From: Zwartia panacis
Lineage (GTDB): Bacteria; Pseudomonadota; Gammaproteobacteria; Burkholderiales; Burkholderiaceae_B
DNA length: 64,000 bases
NCBI RefSeq assembly: GCF_030410395.1
Contig: NZ_JAUHHF010000012.1
Coordinates: 1 to 64,000, forward strand
Direction of reading: 5' to 3'
In this document: positions 28,256-37,914 of the stretch, one piece after another
Numbering within the stretch: position 1 is the stretch's first letter
Layout of the letters: each line of letters opens with the position of its first letter
The notes under the pieces: model-generated
What the model saw: only the letters and a program-made list of their open reading frames with translations
The model's database searches: none
Told to the model about the DNA's origin: nothing
Translations under genes and position numbers: made by a program

Positions 28256-29476
28256 TTATTTATTAGTTAAAACTAATTCAAAATGTTTTTTTAGGTTTTC
28301 AGCTAGCGTGTTGGGCTCAAAGTGAGACTCGTAAAATTTGAGACCTGCATTGCCCATTTCCTTTAGTGTTTCTTTTGGTAATTGGTATAAAGTCAGGATA
28401 CGTTGAGCAAGTTCAGGGGCATTTTCGGCCTCGCATGCTAAACCTGCGCCTGCTTGCTCAATGATTCTTGCACCTTCGCCATCTAGGCAGGCGATGATAG
28501 GCTTACCGGTTGCGAGATATACCTGAATTTTACTAGGTACTGTTTGACTCATGATCGGATTTTTTGACAAGCTCACCAGAAGTGCGGAGGCCTGATTCAA
28601 TATGCCGGGCATTGCTTCAACGGGAAATCTTCCGGGCATAACAACGTTACTAATGTTTCTTCGCTGAATTTCTGATGCGAGCCATGCGCTCAAACTTCCG
28701 CTACCAACTAAAATAATTTTAATTTCAGGATAGGGCAATAGAATTTGAGCGGCGCTGATGACTGTATCGAGCGCCTGCACTGTTCCGAGATTTCCTGCAA
28801 AGACGACGTTGAAGCCATCGTCTAGATGCAAGGCAACAGTCTGAGAGTTGTCAAAGCTAGCAAAAGCAATTTCACCTGGGTTTGGATGATAGCGGACTGG
28901 CGTTGTTCCGGCCATTTTTTGTACCGAAGGACTAAATGCCTGCGACTGGACAAGTAACAAATCACTTTTACGGTAAATCCACCTCACAACACTAGAAACG
29001 GATGCTAAAAGAAATTTATTTTTAACAAAGCCAGTTGCTTCAAGACTTTGAGGCCAAAGATCCTGAATCCAAACAACTACTTTAGCCTTTTTAATTTTGC
29101 CTATTAATAGGGCACCAATTGCTTGGATGATGGGAGACGGCGCATAAACAAAAATAATGTCAAATTGCTGGCCTTTCAGTAGCATTGGGCCAATGAGCGA
29201 TGTGCTGAAAACAAATGACAGATAGTTAGCAATTAATCCAAATGCTCCGGCCTTACCGCGAGCAGCAAGGGGCACACGCACAATCTTGTAGCCAGTTTTG
29301 TGCAACTCTGATCCAAAACCAAAGGCTCGATATCCTTTGAAAACCTTGCCTTGTGGATAGTTCGGTTGTCCAGTCAATACAGTGACTTGGCATCCAACGG
29401 CAATTAATGACTCCACAACTTCGTTTATACGAAATGATTCGGGCCAAAAATATTGAGTTAAAACTAAAACCTTCAT
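28256..29476 (-). CDS. GT4 glycosyltransferase, WbuB-like (L-FucNAc/L-QuiNAc transferase)
   Basis: GT-B fold enzyme of 406 residues. The start MKVLVLTQYFWPESFRINEV, then TGQPNYPQGKVFKGY and VVWIQDLWPQSLEATG, matches WbuB-type transferases that follow FnlABC genes in O-antigen loci and attach L-FucNAc as the second sugar. The donor-binding region GNLGTVQALDTVISAA and a later PSKIQVYLATGKPIIA are typical of GT4. It is the first gene of the seven-gene minus-strand operon that ends with wbpM. ATG 29476 is used; an in-frame GTG lies three codons upstream and neither has a good ribosome site. The sugar is inferred from neighbours. Confidence 0.85.
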   Translation of the reverse strand: MKVLVLTQYFWPESFRINEVVESLIAVGCQVTVLTGQPNYPQGKVFKGYRAFGFGSELHKTGYKIVRVPLAARGKAGAFGLIANYLSFVFSTSLIGPMLLKGQQFDIIFVYAPSPIIQAIGALLIGKIKKAKVVVWIQDLWPQSLEATGFVKNKFLLASVSSVVRWIYRKSDLLLVQSQAFSPSVQKMAGTTPVRYHPNPGEIAFASFDNSQTVALHLDDGFNVVFAGNLGTVQALDTVISAAQILLPYPEIKIILVGSGSLSAWLASEIQRRNISNVVMPGRFPVEAMPGILNQASALLVSLSKNPIMSQTVPSKIQVYLATGKPIIACLDGEGARIIEQAGAGLACEAENAPELAQRILTLYQLPKETLKEMGNAGLKFYESHFEPNTLAENLKKHFELVLTNK

Positions 29477-29518
29477 GTTTGACACTGTTTTGCGTATGTA
29501 TTCGGTGAATTAAGATGT

Positions 29519-29540
29519 TTAATATCAAGATCGATATTAA
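29519..29540. repeat. perfect 8-bp inverted repeat upstream of the L-aminosugar operon
   Basis: TTAATATC (29519-29526) and GATATTAA (29533-29540) are exact inverted copies with six bases between. The pair lies 43 bases before the WbuB-like gene, in the only sizeable gap ahead of the seven-gene operon. On the minus strand it contains TTGATA, a near-consensus -35, though I see no convincing -10. It could be an operator or part of the promoter; it has no T-run. Confidence 0.45.
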
Positions 29541-29665
29541 GGATGTGCATAAGAATATTTTTATGACTACGTCTCAAGACAGACTGATGCCACTTGATTT
29601 CCATCGTTACACTCCCTGGTAAGACGCAACATACTGTGAAGGTTAAAAAATTTCCTAACTAATTT

Positions 29666-31381
29666 TTATTTATACGATCCATAAATAAAAGGAAGTTTTC
29701 CAAAGGAGTGTATAACCTCGTTAACAACACCTAATAGGGTTAATATGAAGGCAATACCAAAAAAAATTATTATTAAATATTGTCTTTCTATCGTCTGGGA
29801 GTAAAAAAACATACTTCTTTTTTGCTTCCATGCATAAGAATAAAGTAATCCCACAAATACACTTAGCAGTATTAGATTTTCTCGAAGCAAAAACGAGTGT
29901 GAATAGAGATTCCCAAGAAATAAAGAAAATATCCCATAAGTGACGGGAATAAGAACGACTCTTTTTTTAACATTGAAAAATGGCCATAGGAAAACAATCA
30001 TAAAGCTCAATATTCCTACAATCCCAACTTCTGCTAGGGTTTGCAAAAAATAGTTATGTGCATTCTCACCTCCCGCTCGCACCATGGCGAGGGAGTTACT
30101 AAACTCAAGCACAGACGAAAGCCTAAAAAACTCACCGTTCCCCACACCAAACCAAGGGTACTGACTGGACATGCGTATTGCCGCCGAGTGAAACTCTAAT
30201 CTCCATCTAGAAAGCTCATTAAACGCTTCAAAACCATTTAAATCGGGATTAGTGATCGCACTATACAGTTCCTTTATCCATAAATAATGACCTGAATAAA
30301 AAATAATGATCAGTACAGAAGCGATTAATACTAAAAAATAAATTCCATTCTTGTATAAATTTTCTCGCTTTTCTTTTAACCTATATATAAATATAATAAA
30401 TATTGTTATACAGGCTAAGAAAAGTGAAGCCCTTGATTTACTTAAAACAATGGCGATCCAACTCAATACAATTGCACTAATCGTGATGTACCGCCAATAT
30501 TTGTGATCGGCCCGAACAAGAAATCCAATGAGTCCTACCGCACCAAGTAACATATGCGCAGCAAATGAGTGAATATCTGACTGAAAACCAACCGCGCCAT
30601 AGCCAATGCTTTCGGGACGATATGCAATTGTTGCGGCAGGCAATCCTATCTTTGAAAATGCTTGAAATATCCCATAACTGGCAGAGACTATTACTGCGAC
30701 TACTACCGGTTTAAAAACAATTGCATCTCTATCCCTATTATTACGTAGTGCCTCTGAAATAATAATGACGACCAAACCTGCAAAACTGTAGACAATCATA
30801 TCTGCTACGGGTGCAAAGTCATTGCTTTTGCTAAGCAGCTTAAAATGCAAAAGACTTAAAATTAATTCTTGCCAATTAAAGGATGATGCAGATTGCCAAA
30901 AATTTCTAGAAATAGCGACTGCAGTTGAACACACGAGTATGATCAATAACAGCCCCAGCGGCCAAGGTGGCGCTAATTTGGAAATTGAAAATTTCCTATA
31001 TTGAAATATTTCTCTTAAAAAACCACCCACAGTGAAGCCAGCGATAATATCTATACTGGGATAAGCAACAAAGTATGGAACAGCAGGTTTGTAAAAATGT
31101 TGAATTTGTTCATGGAAGGCCGTTGCAAGTGGTAATGAAAAAATCACAAAAAAAATTGACCACTTCCTTGATACAACACCAATCAGTAAAGCTAAATTAA
31201 AGTAAGTGAGCGTCGGCCATCTCACAGGCTGAAAGAGTGAAAACACATAACTACTTAGCACTACAGCGAGTGATAAACCCGTTATGAGCAAGGCACTCCA
31301 AGATAAATAGATGCCTATTTGTTGGCAAATACGCACTGGATAAGTTAAACGATTGGCAGAATGGCCTGCGGTATTAAACAT
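29666..31381 (-). CDS. O-antigen ligase/polymerase family membrane protein (Wzy_C, WaaL-like)
   Basis: Polytopic protein of 571 residues with about twelve hydrophobic segments. A large periplasmic region holds FGVGNGEFFRLSS and then GGENAHNYFLQTLAEVGIVG, the Wzy_C signature (HN...L...E.G..G). Such proteins ligate lipid-linked glycan to lipid A-core or protein, or polymerise repeat units, in the periplasm. It is a paralogue of the ligase at 52195-54279, sharing FQSDIHSFAAHMLLGA (FQHDIHAFAGQMLIGA there). It ends just where the other copy continues into an extra soluble domain. It overlaps the preceding GT4 gene by one base (TAATG). Confidence 0.85.
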   Translation of the reverse strand: MFNTAGHSANRLTYPVRICQQIGIYLSWSALLITGLSLAVVLSSYVFSLFQPVRWPTLTYFNLALLIGVVSRKWSIFFVIFSLPLATAFHEQIQHFYKPAVPYFVAYPSIDIIAGFTVGGFLREIFQYRKFSISKLAPPWPLGLLLIILVCSTAVAISRNFWQSASSFNWQELILSLLHFKLLSKSNDFAPVADMIVYSFAGLVVIIISEALRNNRDRDAIVFKPVVVAVIVSASYGIFQAFSKIGLPAATIAYRPESIGYGAVGFQSDIHSFAAHMLLGAVGLIGFLVRADHKYWRYITISAIVLSWIAIVLSKSRASLFLACITIFIIFIYRLKEKRENLYKNGIYFLVLIASVLIIIFYSGHYLWIKELYSAITNPDLNGFEAFNELSRWRLEFHSAAIRMSSQYPWFGVGNGEFFRLSSVLEFSNSLAMVRAGGENAHNYFLQTLAEVGIVGILSFMIVFLWPFFNVKKRVVLIPVTYGIFSLFLGNLYSHSFLLRENLILLSVFVGLLYSYAWKQKRSMFFYSQTIERQYLIIIFFGIAFILTLLGVVNEVIHSFGKLPFIYGSYK

Positions 31382-32538
31382 TATTTAACTTGTCCATTAA
31401 CTGTTTTTTTATAAACTTCAACGATGTACTGCCACGTTTGTTTTGCACAGATTGGCCAGGTATATGCCTCTGAGAGCGCTCTCGCTTTAACTGATAAATT
31501 TTTTCTTAACTCTGAATTAGAAATTAACGTTCCAACAGCTTCTGCTATTGACGTGTCCTCTGTAGGATCAAAATAAACACCCCCATCTTGCAATACTTCG
31601 GGCAAACTGCTCCGATCTGAGCATGCAATCGGCAATCCGGACGCCATCGCTTCTAATAAGGTGATGCCAAAAGTTTCACAACTAGAAGCAAAAATAAAAA
31701 GATCAGCTTGAGCAAAAAAATCTGGGATTCTGTCGGGGGGCAAGAACTCCAGGACTTCAACAAACTCATTATCTGGATCTGAAATTGATATTTGTTTTTC
31801 GAGTATTTTTTTAGCGCGTTGTCCCCCACCGCCTACAAGAGTCAGTTGTAAGTTATGACCCTGATCCCGCAATCGCTTGATAGCGCTGACAACAACCCAT
31901 TGATGTTTATATTCAAACACGGGTGAGATATACAAACATCGAATCGGATGATCGGAGCTCTTTGGCCAGATTCTTGGCACGACATCCCTTCTGAAAACGT
32001 CGCTCACCCCATGCGGGATAACCCTTGTCTCAGAAAGTTTTCCCGTCACATCTTGTACACAGCTCGCAGCATAGCGTGTAAGAAAAATATTTCCATCTGC
32101 ATAGCGAAATGCTCTTTTCTGTACTAAACGAATAAATTCCTGGCGAAATCTATTCATACTCAAACCAAATAAACGTAAAGTACCTTTTTCAAATGGTAAT
32201 AAGTTCTGACTTAGGACAACCATTGGTTTGAATTGGCATACAGTACTTGCTTCCGCTGTAAATAATACTTGGCAATCTTGAGCCTTGATTTCTAAACTTA
32301 ACTTCTTAGATTGCCAATACAGTTGATGAGCAATGGACATCTCTGTTTCAGGAGGATGATGTTTGATGAGCCACGGCTTATTTGGCACAGAATCTAATAG
32401 CTTTTGATATGCCCACAAGTGTATGAATTTAATTCCATAAATATCGATTCTCTCTAAATCAAGTATTCCAACTAAATGGGCAATGCCGCCGCCCGAGCGA
32501 ACGCGCGAAGCATCAACAGCAACATTTATTGCCCGCAT
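31381..32538 (-). CDS. GT4 family glycosyltransferase
   Basis: GT-B enzyme of 385 residues. The N terminus has VAVDASRVRSGGGIAHLVGI, the glycine-rich acceptor loop of GT4. The C-terminal half has CLYISPVFEYKHQWVVVSAI and ASSCETFGITLLEAMASGLP, which contains the conserved E-x7-E nucleotide-sugar motif. It is cytoplasmic and probably peripheral. AGGAG seven bases before ATG 32538 supports the start. It lies between a GT9 enzyme and a ligase, in the unit running from 34560 to 29666. Sugar unknown. Confidence 0.88.
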   Translation of the reverse strand: MRAINVAVDASRVRSGGGIAHLVGILDLERIDIYGIKFIHLWAYQKLLDSVPNKPWLIKHHPPETEMSIAHQLYWQSKKLSLEIKAQDCQVLFTAEASTVCQFKPMVVLSQNLLPFEKGTLRLFGLSMNRFRQEFIRLVQKRAFRYADGNIFLTRYAASCVQDVTGKLSETRVIPHGVSDVFRRDVVPRIWPKSSDHPIRCLYISPVFEYKHQWVVVSAIKRLRDQGHNLQLTLVGGGGQRAKKILEKQISISDPDNEFVEVLEFLPPDRIPDFFAQADLFIFASSCETFGITLLEAMASGLPIACSDRSSLPEVLQDGGVYFDPTEDTSIAEAVGTLISNSELRKNLSVKARALSEAYTWPICAKQTWQYIVEVYKKTVNGQVK

Positions 32539-32553
32539 GAATGACTCCTGTTT

Positions 32554-33792
32554 TCATGACTGATTGATGTGGATTTCATGTCGCTGAGCCATACCACATG
32601 CATCGATAACTTGTTTTGTACCGACATGAGCGATGCACGGCACCGCACCCAGCTCGTCCAGCGGGTAATGACAGCGCCATCTACAACCAAAACATTCCAT
32701 TGAACTGAACACGGATATTGGCTTGGGTCGGTTAATGTCCTCCGCCTCAGGATTGTATGGAAGAAATCTACCAAAATGCCCGCCTCCCAATATACAAACT
32801 GACGGAACTGCTACAGCCGCCGCAATATGAATGGCAGACGACTCATTTGCAATAACCAATTGTGCGTGACGAATAACTTCTATCATCTGAAGTAATGTTG
32901 TTTTACCCGCAATATTCATCACCTTGATCTCGGCTTGAGCCGCGATTTGTTTACAAAGCGCTTGCTCTGAGTCTGTTCCGCACAATACCGTAGTGAGTCC
33001 TTGTTTCTGTAAATACAGAATAATTTCGACGAAATTTTCAATGGGCCACATTCTTGGTGCCCAAGACGCACCTGGCACAATGACACTATAGCGTTCGGGT
33101 AAATCTAATGCATGGGGAAATTCATCAAACGCCGGAATCACAGGAATGTGACTTCGGAAGTTAATATTGCCTAGCTTCCTAATCAGTTCAGCATTTGTAT
33201 TTAGCTCGATTGGAGGAGAAGTGCCACATGGCACCAGTGTTGTGTACCAAGTATCAGTAATCATTTTGTGACTAGCTGAAATGTTGTTTAAATCCCCTAG
33301 GTGTCCAATTCGATTCGAAGCGCCAGATGCGCGAACAATGAGATCAACAACATATTCTCTCGAATAGGTTGGATGTATGACTGTCGTGAAGCCCAGCCTT
33401 CGCGTGGCACATAATAATTTGAGTCGATATGACTCGTCTGTTCTTAACCGCGGTACATCCACTGCGACAACTTCATCCCAGTATGGCAAGCGTGTTGCAA
33501 GTACTGACCAAGTTTTATTTGCATATAAAACAAGTCGCTTATTTGGATACAAATTCTTAAGTTCTTTCGCTGCATCAAGCCAAATAACAAAATCACCAAT
33601 CAAGTCAAGTCTAACAAGCAGAACAGTTTCACAAACGGCTTTCTTTTTTGGCAAATAATCAATTAGCCAGTATTGCTCAGTCAATATCAAAGTAATACGA
33701 TGATAAAACCATACAAAAAACATACGCCGTATTTTATGGAGTCGTGGCGGTACTTTTTTTAATTTGATCAATACATTGGTTACGATTCGCAT
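32554..33792 (-). CDS. GT9 family glycosyltransferase (heptosyltransferase-like)
   Basis: GT-B protein of 412 residues resembling ADP-heptose:LPS heptosyltransferases. VLLVRLDLIGDFVIW (about 57-71) is the GT9 opening with the catalytic aspartate region, SVIVPGASWAPRMWPIENF is the second-domain start, and ANESSAIHIAAAVAVPSVCILGG is the donor-binding end. A cysteine cluster (MECFGCRWRC) near the C terminus resembles those in many GT9 proteins. It follows a GT2 gene by six bases. Because it lies outside core-LPS genes, its donor need not be a heptose. Confidence 0.85.
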   Translation of the reverse strand: MRIVTNVLIKLKKVPPRLHKIRRMFFVWFYHRITLILTEQYWLIDYLPKKKAVCETVLLVRLDLIGDFVIWLDAAKELKNLYPNKRLVLYANKTWSVLATRLPYWDEVVAVDVPRLRTDESYRLKLLCATRRLGFTTVIHPTYSREYVVDLIVRASGASNRIGHLGDLNNISASHKMITDTWYTTLVPCGTSPPIELNTNAELIRKLGNINFRSHIPVIPAFDEFPHALDLPERYSVIVPGASWAPRMWPIENFVEIILYLQKQGLTTVLCGTDSEQALCKQIAAQAEIKVMNIAGKTTLLQMIEVIRHAQLVIANESSAIHIAAAVAVPSVCILGGGHFGRFLPYNPEAEDINRPKPISVFSSMECFGCRWRCHYPLDELGAVPCIAHVGTKQVIDACGMAQRHEIHINQS

Positions 33793-33798
33793 AGATTT

Positions 33799-34560
33799 TT
33801 AAGAGACCTGTATGAATCGTTTCAAAATTTGACGTTTCGTTCTGAGATAAATTGTGAGTATTTTGTCAAAATAACTTCGCTTCCTGCCAAGAGCTCCTAA
33901 GAAAATTTCATCAAGTTCCTGAAAATATCGCTTTTTCAATCTACCAGATCCTGAGATCGAATCTGCATAAAGCCTAAAAACAGCAAGTTCATTTTTATCA
34001 ATAAAATGCTCGGCTCCATGCTGTAGAAAATTTAAAAATAATTCATAGTCCCAGCATGTACGATTTAGAGTGTTGATACCTCCAACCTTCTCATACAACG
34101 ACGCAGGGAAAAATGTGGATTGTTGAAACACGACAGCCGAACGATGTAGCATTTCTCGGGCAGATAAGACACTAGGAGCAATCGGTGTTCTTATGCCAAA
34201 CGCATCTTCTGAATAGCCTTGTCCTGTCATGAAACAATTTGTGTTGCGACAATCGAAGAATTCTTTAACTTTGCTTAGTGCATTTGGCAAGTAATAGTCA
34301 TCAGAATTGATAAATCCATATATATCGCCTGTTGCGTGACTAAAACCTTTGTGTAATCCATCGGCAGGTCCACTGTCCGAGTCAAAAACTTTCACTATCC
34401 GATCACCGTAAGATTCGATCAACTCCCTACTTCCATCCGTGCTCCCAGGATCGACCACAATATACTCAACCTCACACTCCTTTTGCTCGAGGACTGAGTC
34501 AATACATTCCCTAAGATATTTCTTCTGATTAAAAGAAATAGTGACAATTGAGATTTTCAT
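33799..34560 (-). CDS. family 2 glycosyltransferase
   Basis: Compact GT2 of 253 residues: ISIVTISFNQKKYLRECIDS at the N terminus, VVDPGSTDGSRELI (about 35-48), and GFINSDDYYLP (about 82-92), where SDD is the metal site. The WDYELFLNFL segment (about 171-180) is the usual acid-containing acceptor motif. It resembles WcaA/PgaC-type transferases without membrane helices. First gene of the GT2-GT9-GT4-ligase unit. A 185-base AT-rich spacer (34561-34745) upstream probably carries its promoter, but no good hexamer pair is seen. Confidence 0.88.
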   Translation of the reverse strand: MKISIVTISFNQKKYLRECIDSVLEQKECEVEYIVVDPGSTDGSRELIESYGDRIVKVFDSDSGPADGLHKGFSHATGDIYGFINSDDYYLPNALSKVKEFFDCRNTNCFMTGQGYSEDAFGIRTPIAPSVLSAREMLHRSAVVFQQSTFFPASLYEKVGGINTLNRTCWDYELFLNFLQHGAEHFIDKNELAVFRLYADSISGSGRLKKRYFQELDEIFLGALGRKRSYFDKILTIYLRTKRQILKRFIQVS

Positions 34561-34745
34561 CTTGAGTGAGTGATTGCGACTTTATTTATATGAACGTGAA
34601 AAGCTAATTTATTTTTTGAGAATGATGAGATAAAAAACTTTATACGCGAATTAAAATGAACGCGTTTGCATCTGCAAGATCAACCGATGTTGTATACCAA
34701 TGTTATCGTTATCTTTCTTCGCAAAAGCTATGCGTATTTATATCG

Positions 34746-35837
34746 TTAATACCTCATTTCTCTAGTTTTTACTGACATCAAACTAGCCGTCGTGATTTCA
34801 GGTGTGATTTGGCTTGCTAAATGCGCACTCATATGACCCATCTGTATGAGCTTTGTGACATTATGGCTCGACATCAAATGCATTTGGTAAGCAAGGTCTT
34901 GGGGTGAGTCATTATAAAAGGTATAACCATTTAAATGATCAATCAAAAACTGGGGCCTCGCACCCACTCTCTCTGAAAATATAAGAGGTAATCCAGCCGT
35001 TGAAAACTCGTGGGCGACAACACCCCACGGCTCATAGCGACTAGGCAATATAAAAGCGCCTGCATTTTTCGCACGCGTGACGAGGTCTGATTGAGACAAA
35101 AATGACTCTACAGTAATACCGTCATTCCGTTTGGCAGCACTTATTAAATCGTCATGCAGTGGACCATTTCCGATACAGTTTAGTTTCCAAGTCCCTTTGT
35201 ATTTTTCTTTATACAGATCAAAGGCCTGAATCAAGATATCGATACCTTTTGCCTTCGCAAAGCGACCGACATACAGAAAAGTCTCAGGATAATTGTTCAG
35301 TTTTTCCTGATCTAGTGCTGCAGCTGCCAGGCTAAACAAATCGGAATTTCCGCTCAGCAAATTACAAATGATTTCTGTTTTTTTAAAGCCAATACGTCTT
35401 GCATACTCGTACTGTAAAGGGCCAGGTACCCACACATAGTTATAAAAGAGTTTTTTATAAACCCAGCGAATTAATAAAGCGCCTATTTGTTGCCGCACAG
35501 ATCCCGTCCACTGACTATCCAAACCCGCAACGATCGTCACTCCCTTTGACTTTAACTTGCGCAAGGCTGGGAAATAGCCACGATCCATCCAACCCGTCAC
35601 GTAAACCAGATCAGGTGAAAGCTCAGTGACGAAATCAACGATTGCTTTGGGAGTGAAAGCAGATCGATCATGAAATGTAATTTTTGTACTGTCTGTATTC
35701 GCGCTTGGTACAAATGGAGTTAGCTTATTTTGACTCCAGTGAATAACGTCAACCGTCGCGCCGTAGTCATTCACTAGTTTTTCAAAAATCGGCAGGTTAT
35801 AGCCGAGAAGTTCTGTATACAAGTAGAGAACTTTCAT
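34746..35837 (-). CDS. GT4 family glycosyltransferase
   Basis: GT-B enzyme of 363 residues, starting KVLYLYTELLGYNLPIFEKL and with ETFLYVGRFAKAKGIDILIQ at the start of its C-terminal domain. The donor motif is FILPSRYEPWGVVAHEFSTAG, containing the usual E-x7-E arrangement. The N-terminal glycine loop is less typical than in other GT4 proteins of this locus. It is the last gene of the operon beginning upstream with the HlpA-like and GT-B genes, three bases after the preceding GT4. Donor and acceptor unknown. Confidence 0.85.
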   Translation of the reverse strand: MKVLYLYTELLGYNLPIFEKLVNDYGATVDVIHWSQNKLTPFVPSANTDSTKITFHDRSAFTPKAIVDFVTELSPDLVYVTGWMDRGYFPALRKLKSKGVTIVAGLDSQWTGSVRQQIGALLIRWVYKKLFYNYVWVPGPLQYEYARRIGFKKTEIICNLLSGNSDLFSLAAAALDQEKLNNYPETFLYVGRFAKAKGIDILIQAFDLYKEKYKGTWKLNCIGNGPLHDDLISAAKRNDGITVESFLSQSDLVTRAKNAGAFILPSRYEPWGVVAHEFSTAGLPLIFSERVGARPQFLIDHLNGYTFYNDSPQDLAYQMHLMSSHNVTKLIQMGHMSAHLASQITPEITTASLMSVKTREMRY

Positions 35838-35840
35838 GAT

Positions 35841-36977
35841 CTATTGAACCACGGGTGCTAATGCACGATAAACGCCGAGAGTTTCTTGTGCACATCGCTC
35901 CCAATTGAAATGTTTTTTTCTAGCTAATCCTATATTTATAAGTTCTTGCGTTCGTGATGAGGACAACACAACGGCTTCAATCGCAGCAGTCATATTCTCA
36001 GTTGAACGAGGGTCAAAATATTCCCCCGCTTGAGCGATAATTTCAGGCATAGCACTAGTGTTACTGCTAATGACTGGGCACTGGTGCGACATTGCCTCTA
36101 GTGGCGGCAAACCAAAGCCTTCGTAGATGGACGGGTATACAAGTGCTGCGGCTTTTTTGTACAAGTTATTTAATACCTCATCTTCACCACCGAGTTGCTT
36201 AACTTGGCCTACGCTGAAGCCTAACTCTTTAATTAAATTCTGTTCCTCGGCATTAAAATTCCCGCCGCCAAAGGCAACTAAATCAAACTCTTTCATTATT
36301 TTCTGTGATGACGATATTGCACGCAATAATCCAGTAAAGTTTTTATAGCCCTCGCGCAACCCAACGTATAAGAGATAGGGACGTTGATTTGATTCTTTAG
36401 AGATGCAAGCCTCTTCATTCTCTGGAGGATCACAAGCCAGATAGACAACAGAAGCTTTTTCAGAAGAGATCTCAAATATATCCATAAGATCTTTCTTAGT
36501 ACTGTGTGAAATACAAATCACATGGTCTGCACGCATCACAGACTTATATTTTTCAGTAGTTTTCAATTCGGAATTTGAATAGCCTTTAGCAAGCAAATCT
36601 AACTCACTAATCATATCGAAAACTGTCAACACTACTGGGCAGGCAGGCGGAGCGATTATCTTTGATGAATAATATGTCTCATGAACAATATCAGGCTGCC
36701 AGTTTTTAATTGATTTTCTTGCGAGCAAACGATTAGCTGTCACACAAACCGTAGCTGTTTTAAGTGGGTAATCAGTAATCGCATAGCCATGAACGATCGA
36801 CTGCGGGAGTTTTCGTAGATATTGATTTCTATATAGCGGAGCAAAAATACCAACATCTACATTACAAACACCTGAGTCATTTGAGTCACTTAAGTGATCT
36901 GCCAGCCGACAAAAATACCGTGAAATTCCACCCGTTTTTTGTAAGGTAAACGCTTGATGATCAAAAGCAATTTTCAT
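35841..36977 (-). CDS. GT4 family glycosyltransferase (mannosyltransferase-like)
   Basis: GT-B enzyme of 378 residues with FDHQAFTLQKTGGISRYFCR (4-23), where the glycine pair is the acceptor-side loop, HETYYSSK, the PYLLYVGLREGYKNFTGLLR linker strand and YPSIYEGFGLPPLEAMSHQC carrying the E-x7-E motif. This type is common among WbdA/WbaZ-like mannosyltransferases. ATGA overlap with the HlpA-like gene upstream and three bases to the next GT4 gene indicate coupled translation. The sugar is a guess. Confidence 0.88.
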   Translation of the reverse strand: MKIAFDHQAFTLQKTGGISRYFCRLADHLSDSNDSGVCNVDVGIFAPLYRNQYLRKLPQSIVHGYAITDYPLKTATVCVTANRLLARKSIKNWQPDIVHETYYSSKIIAPPACPVVLTVFDMISELDLLAKGYSNSELKTTEKYKSVMRADHVICISHSTKKDLMDIFEISSEKASVVYLACDPPENEEACISKESNQRPYLLYVGLREGYKNFTGLLRAISSSQKIMKEFDLVAFGGGNFNAEEQNLIKELGFSVGQVKQLGGEDEVLNNLYKKAAALVYPSIYEGFGLPPLEAMSHQCPVISSNTSAMPEIIAQAGEYFDPRSTENMTAAIEAVVLSSSRTQELINIGLARKKHFNWERCAQETLGVYRALAPVVQ

Positions 36978-37900
36978 TTAATTAACCGTGAAAATTGTTT
37001 GTTAATTTTACGAAGCTGTCTTTTTACAAATGATGGAGCAATCTGATCCTCAGAGATAAAGCGATCACCTTCAGGGTCTTGCAACACGAAATTTGGATGA
37101 GCAAGTGGAAAGGCGATCGGCTGCGTCGGCATATTTGCATGAATACCCACCTCATGGGTATGCGTAGCCTCTGGCCCGAAACCAATATTCGAAATTAAAT
37201 TCACGTTAGGCACAACCTGGAGCATGCCTCTTAATAAAGCAGTGAACGTCCAAGAGCAATCCCATGTATCCAGTGATCCGTCGTAGACCATCTCAAATGA
37301 ATTGCGCCAGTACTCTTGCTCACCTTTATTAGGGAATAAGACTTCAATCCAGCCCTCGTCTCTAAACTGCGGCCACTGCTTGATATCTCTATCGTAGTGC
37401 TGCCAGGCTCTGCGCCAGGAAGCCCAGCCCCATATGTGGGTGTAGCGAGAAAAATAGTAACTCCCGCCGCCACGCTGTCGTCCGAACTGTAGATTTCCGC
37501 CAGAAATCATACTGACACGGTCATTGTGTCTGTACCGCTCAAGCATTTCTTCGCAAAACCGGAAAAAACTGGGCTCTGGCAAACAGTCATCCTCGAGAAT
37601 GATGGCCTCTTCAACCTGTTCAAAAATCCAGTCAATCCCACTCGCGACTCGTAATTTACAGCCCATATTATTTTCAGAAAAGTTTGTGATGACCTCACAG
37701 TCCCAATCAGCTTTCTGAATAATTGCGCGTGTCTGCTGACATTTTTCGTATTCTCCAGCTCTATTCGCGCGCGGTCCGTCCGCCACAACCAATAGCTTGG
37801 GTGGCTTAGCCTTTGCAATCTCTCTGAATACACGCTCGGTTGTATCAGGACGATTAAAGATTAATAAAGCGACAGGTGTCGTGAGCTGAAAATCAGCCAT
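36974..37900 (-). CDS. HlpA-like GT-A-type glycosyltransferase, copy A
   Basis: Protein of 308 residues in the family often named hemolysin HlpA-like. It shows VALLIFNRPDTTERVFREI, LLVVADGPRAN, AIILEDDCLPEPSFFRFCEE (E-D-D as the likely metal/nucleotide site) and HIWGWASWRRAWQHYD. These features resemble GNT-I-like GT-A enzymes. It is one of three paralogues here, with 43655-44620 and 49644-50582, and is the most divergent. It lacks a signal peptide or membrane helix. It lies 14 bases after a GT-B-like gene and overlaps a GT4. The transferase role is inferred from fold motifs and context. Confidence 0.75.
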   Translation of the reverse strand: MADFQLTTPVALLIFNRPDTTERVFREIAKAKPPKLLVVADGPRANRAGEYEKCQQTRAIIQKADWDCEVITNFSENNMGCKLRVASGIDWIFEQVEEAIILEDDCLPEPSFFRFCEEMLERYRHNDRVSMISGGNLQFGRQRGGGSYYFSRYTHIWGWASWRRAWQHYDRDIKQWPQFRDEGWIEVLFPNKGEQEYWRNSFEMVYDGSLDTWDCSWTFTALLRGMLQVVPNVNLISNIGFGPEATHTHEVGIHANMPTQPIAFPLAHPNFVLQDPEGDRFISEDQIAPSFVKRQLRKINKQFSRLIK

Positions 37901-37914
37901 AGTGCCTTTCGTTT

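Noticed and set aside
28256-29485. WbuB-like gene starting at the GTG of 29485
   Set aside because: ATG 29476 fits the conserved MKVLVLTQYFWPE start of the family; neither has a clear ribosome site.
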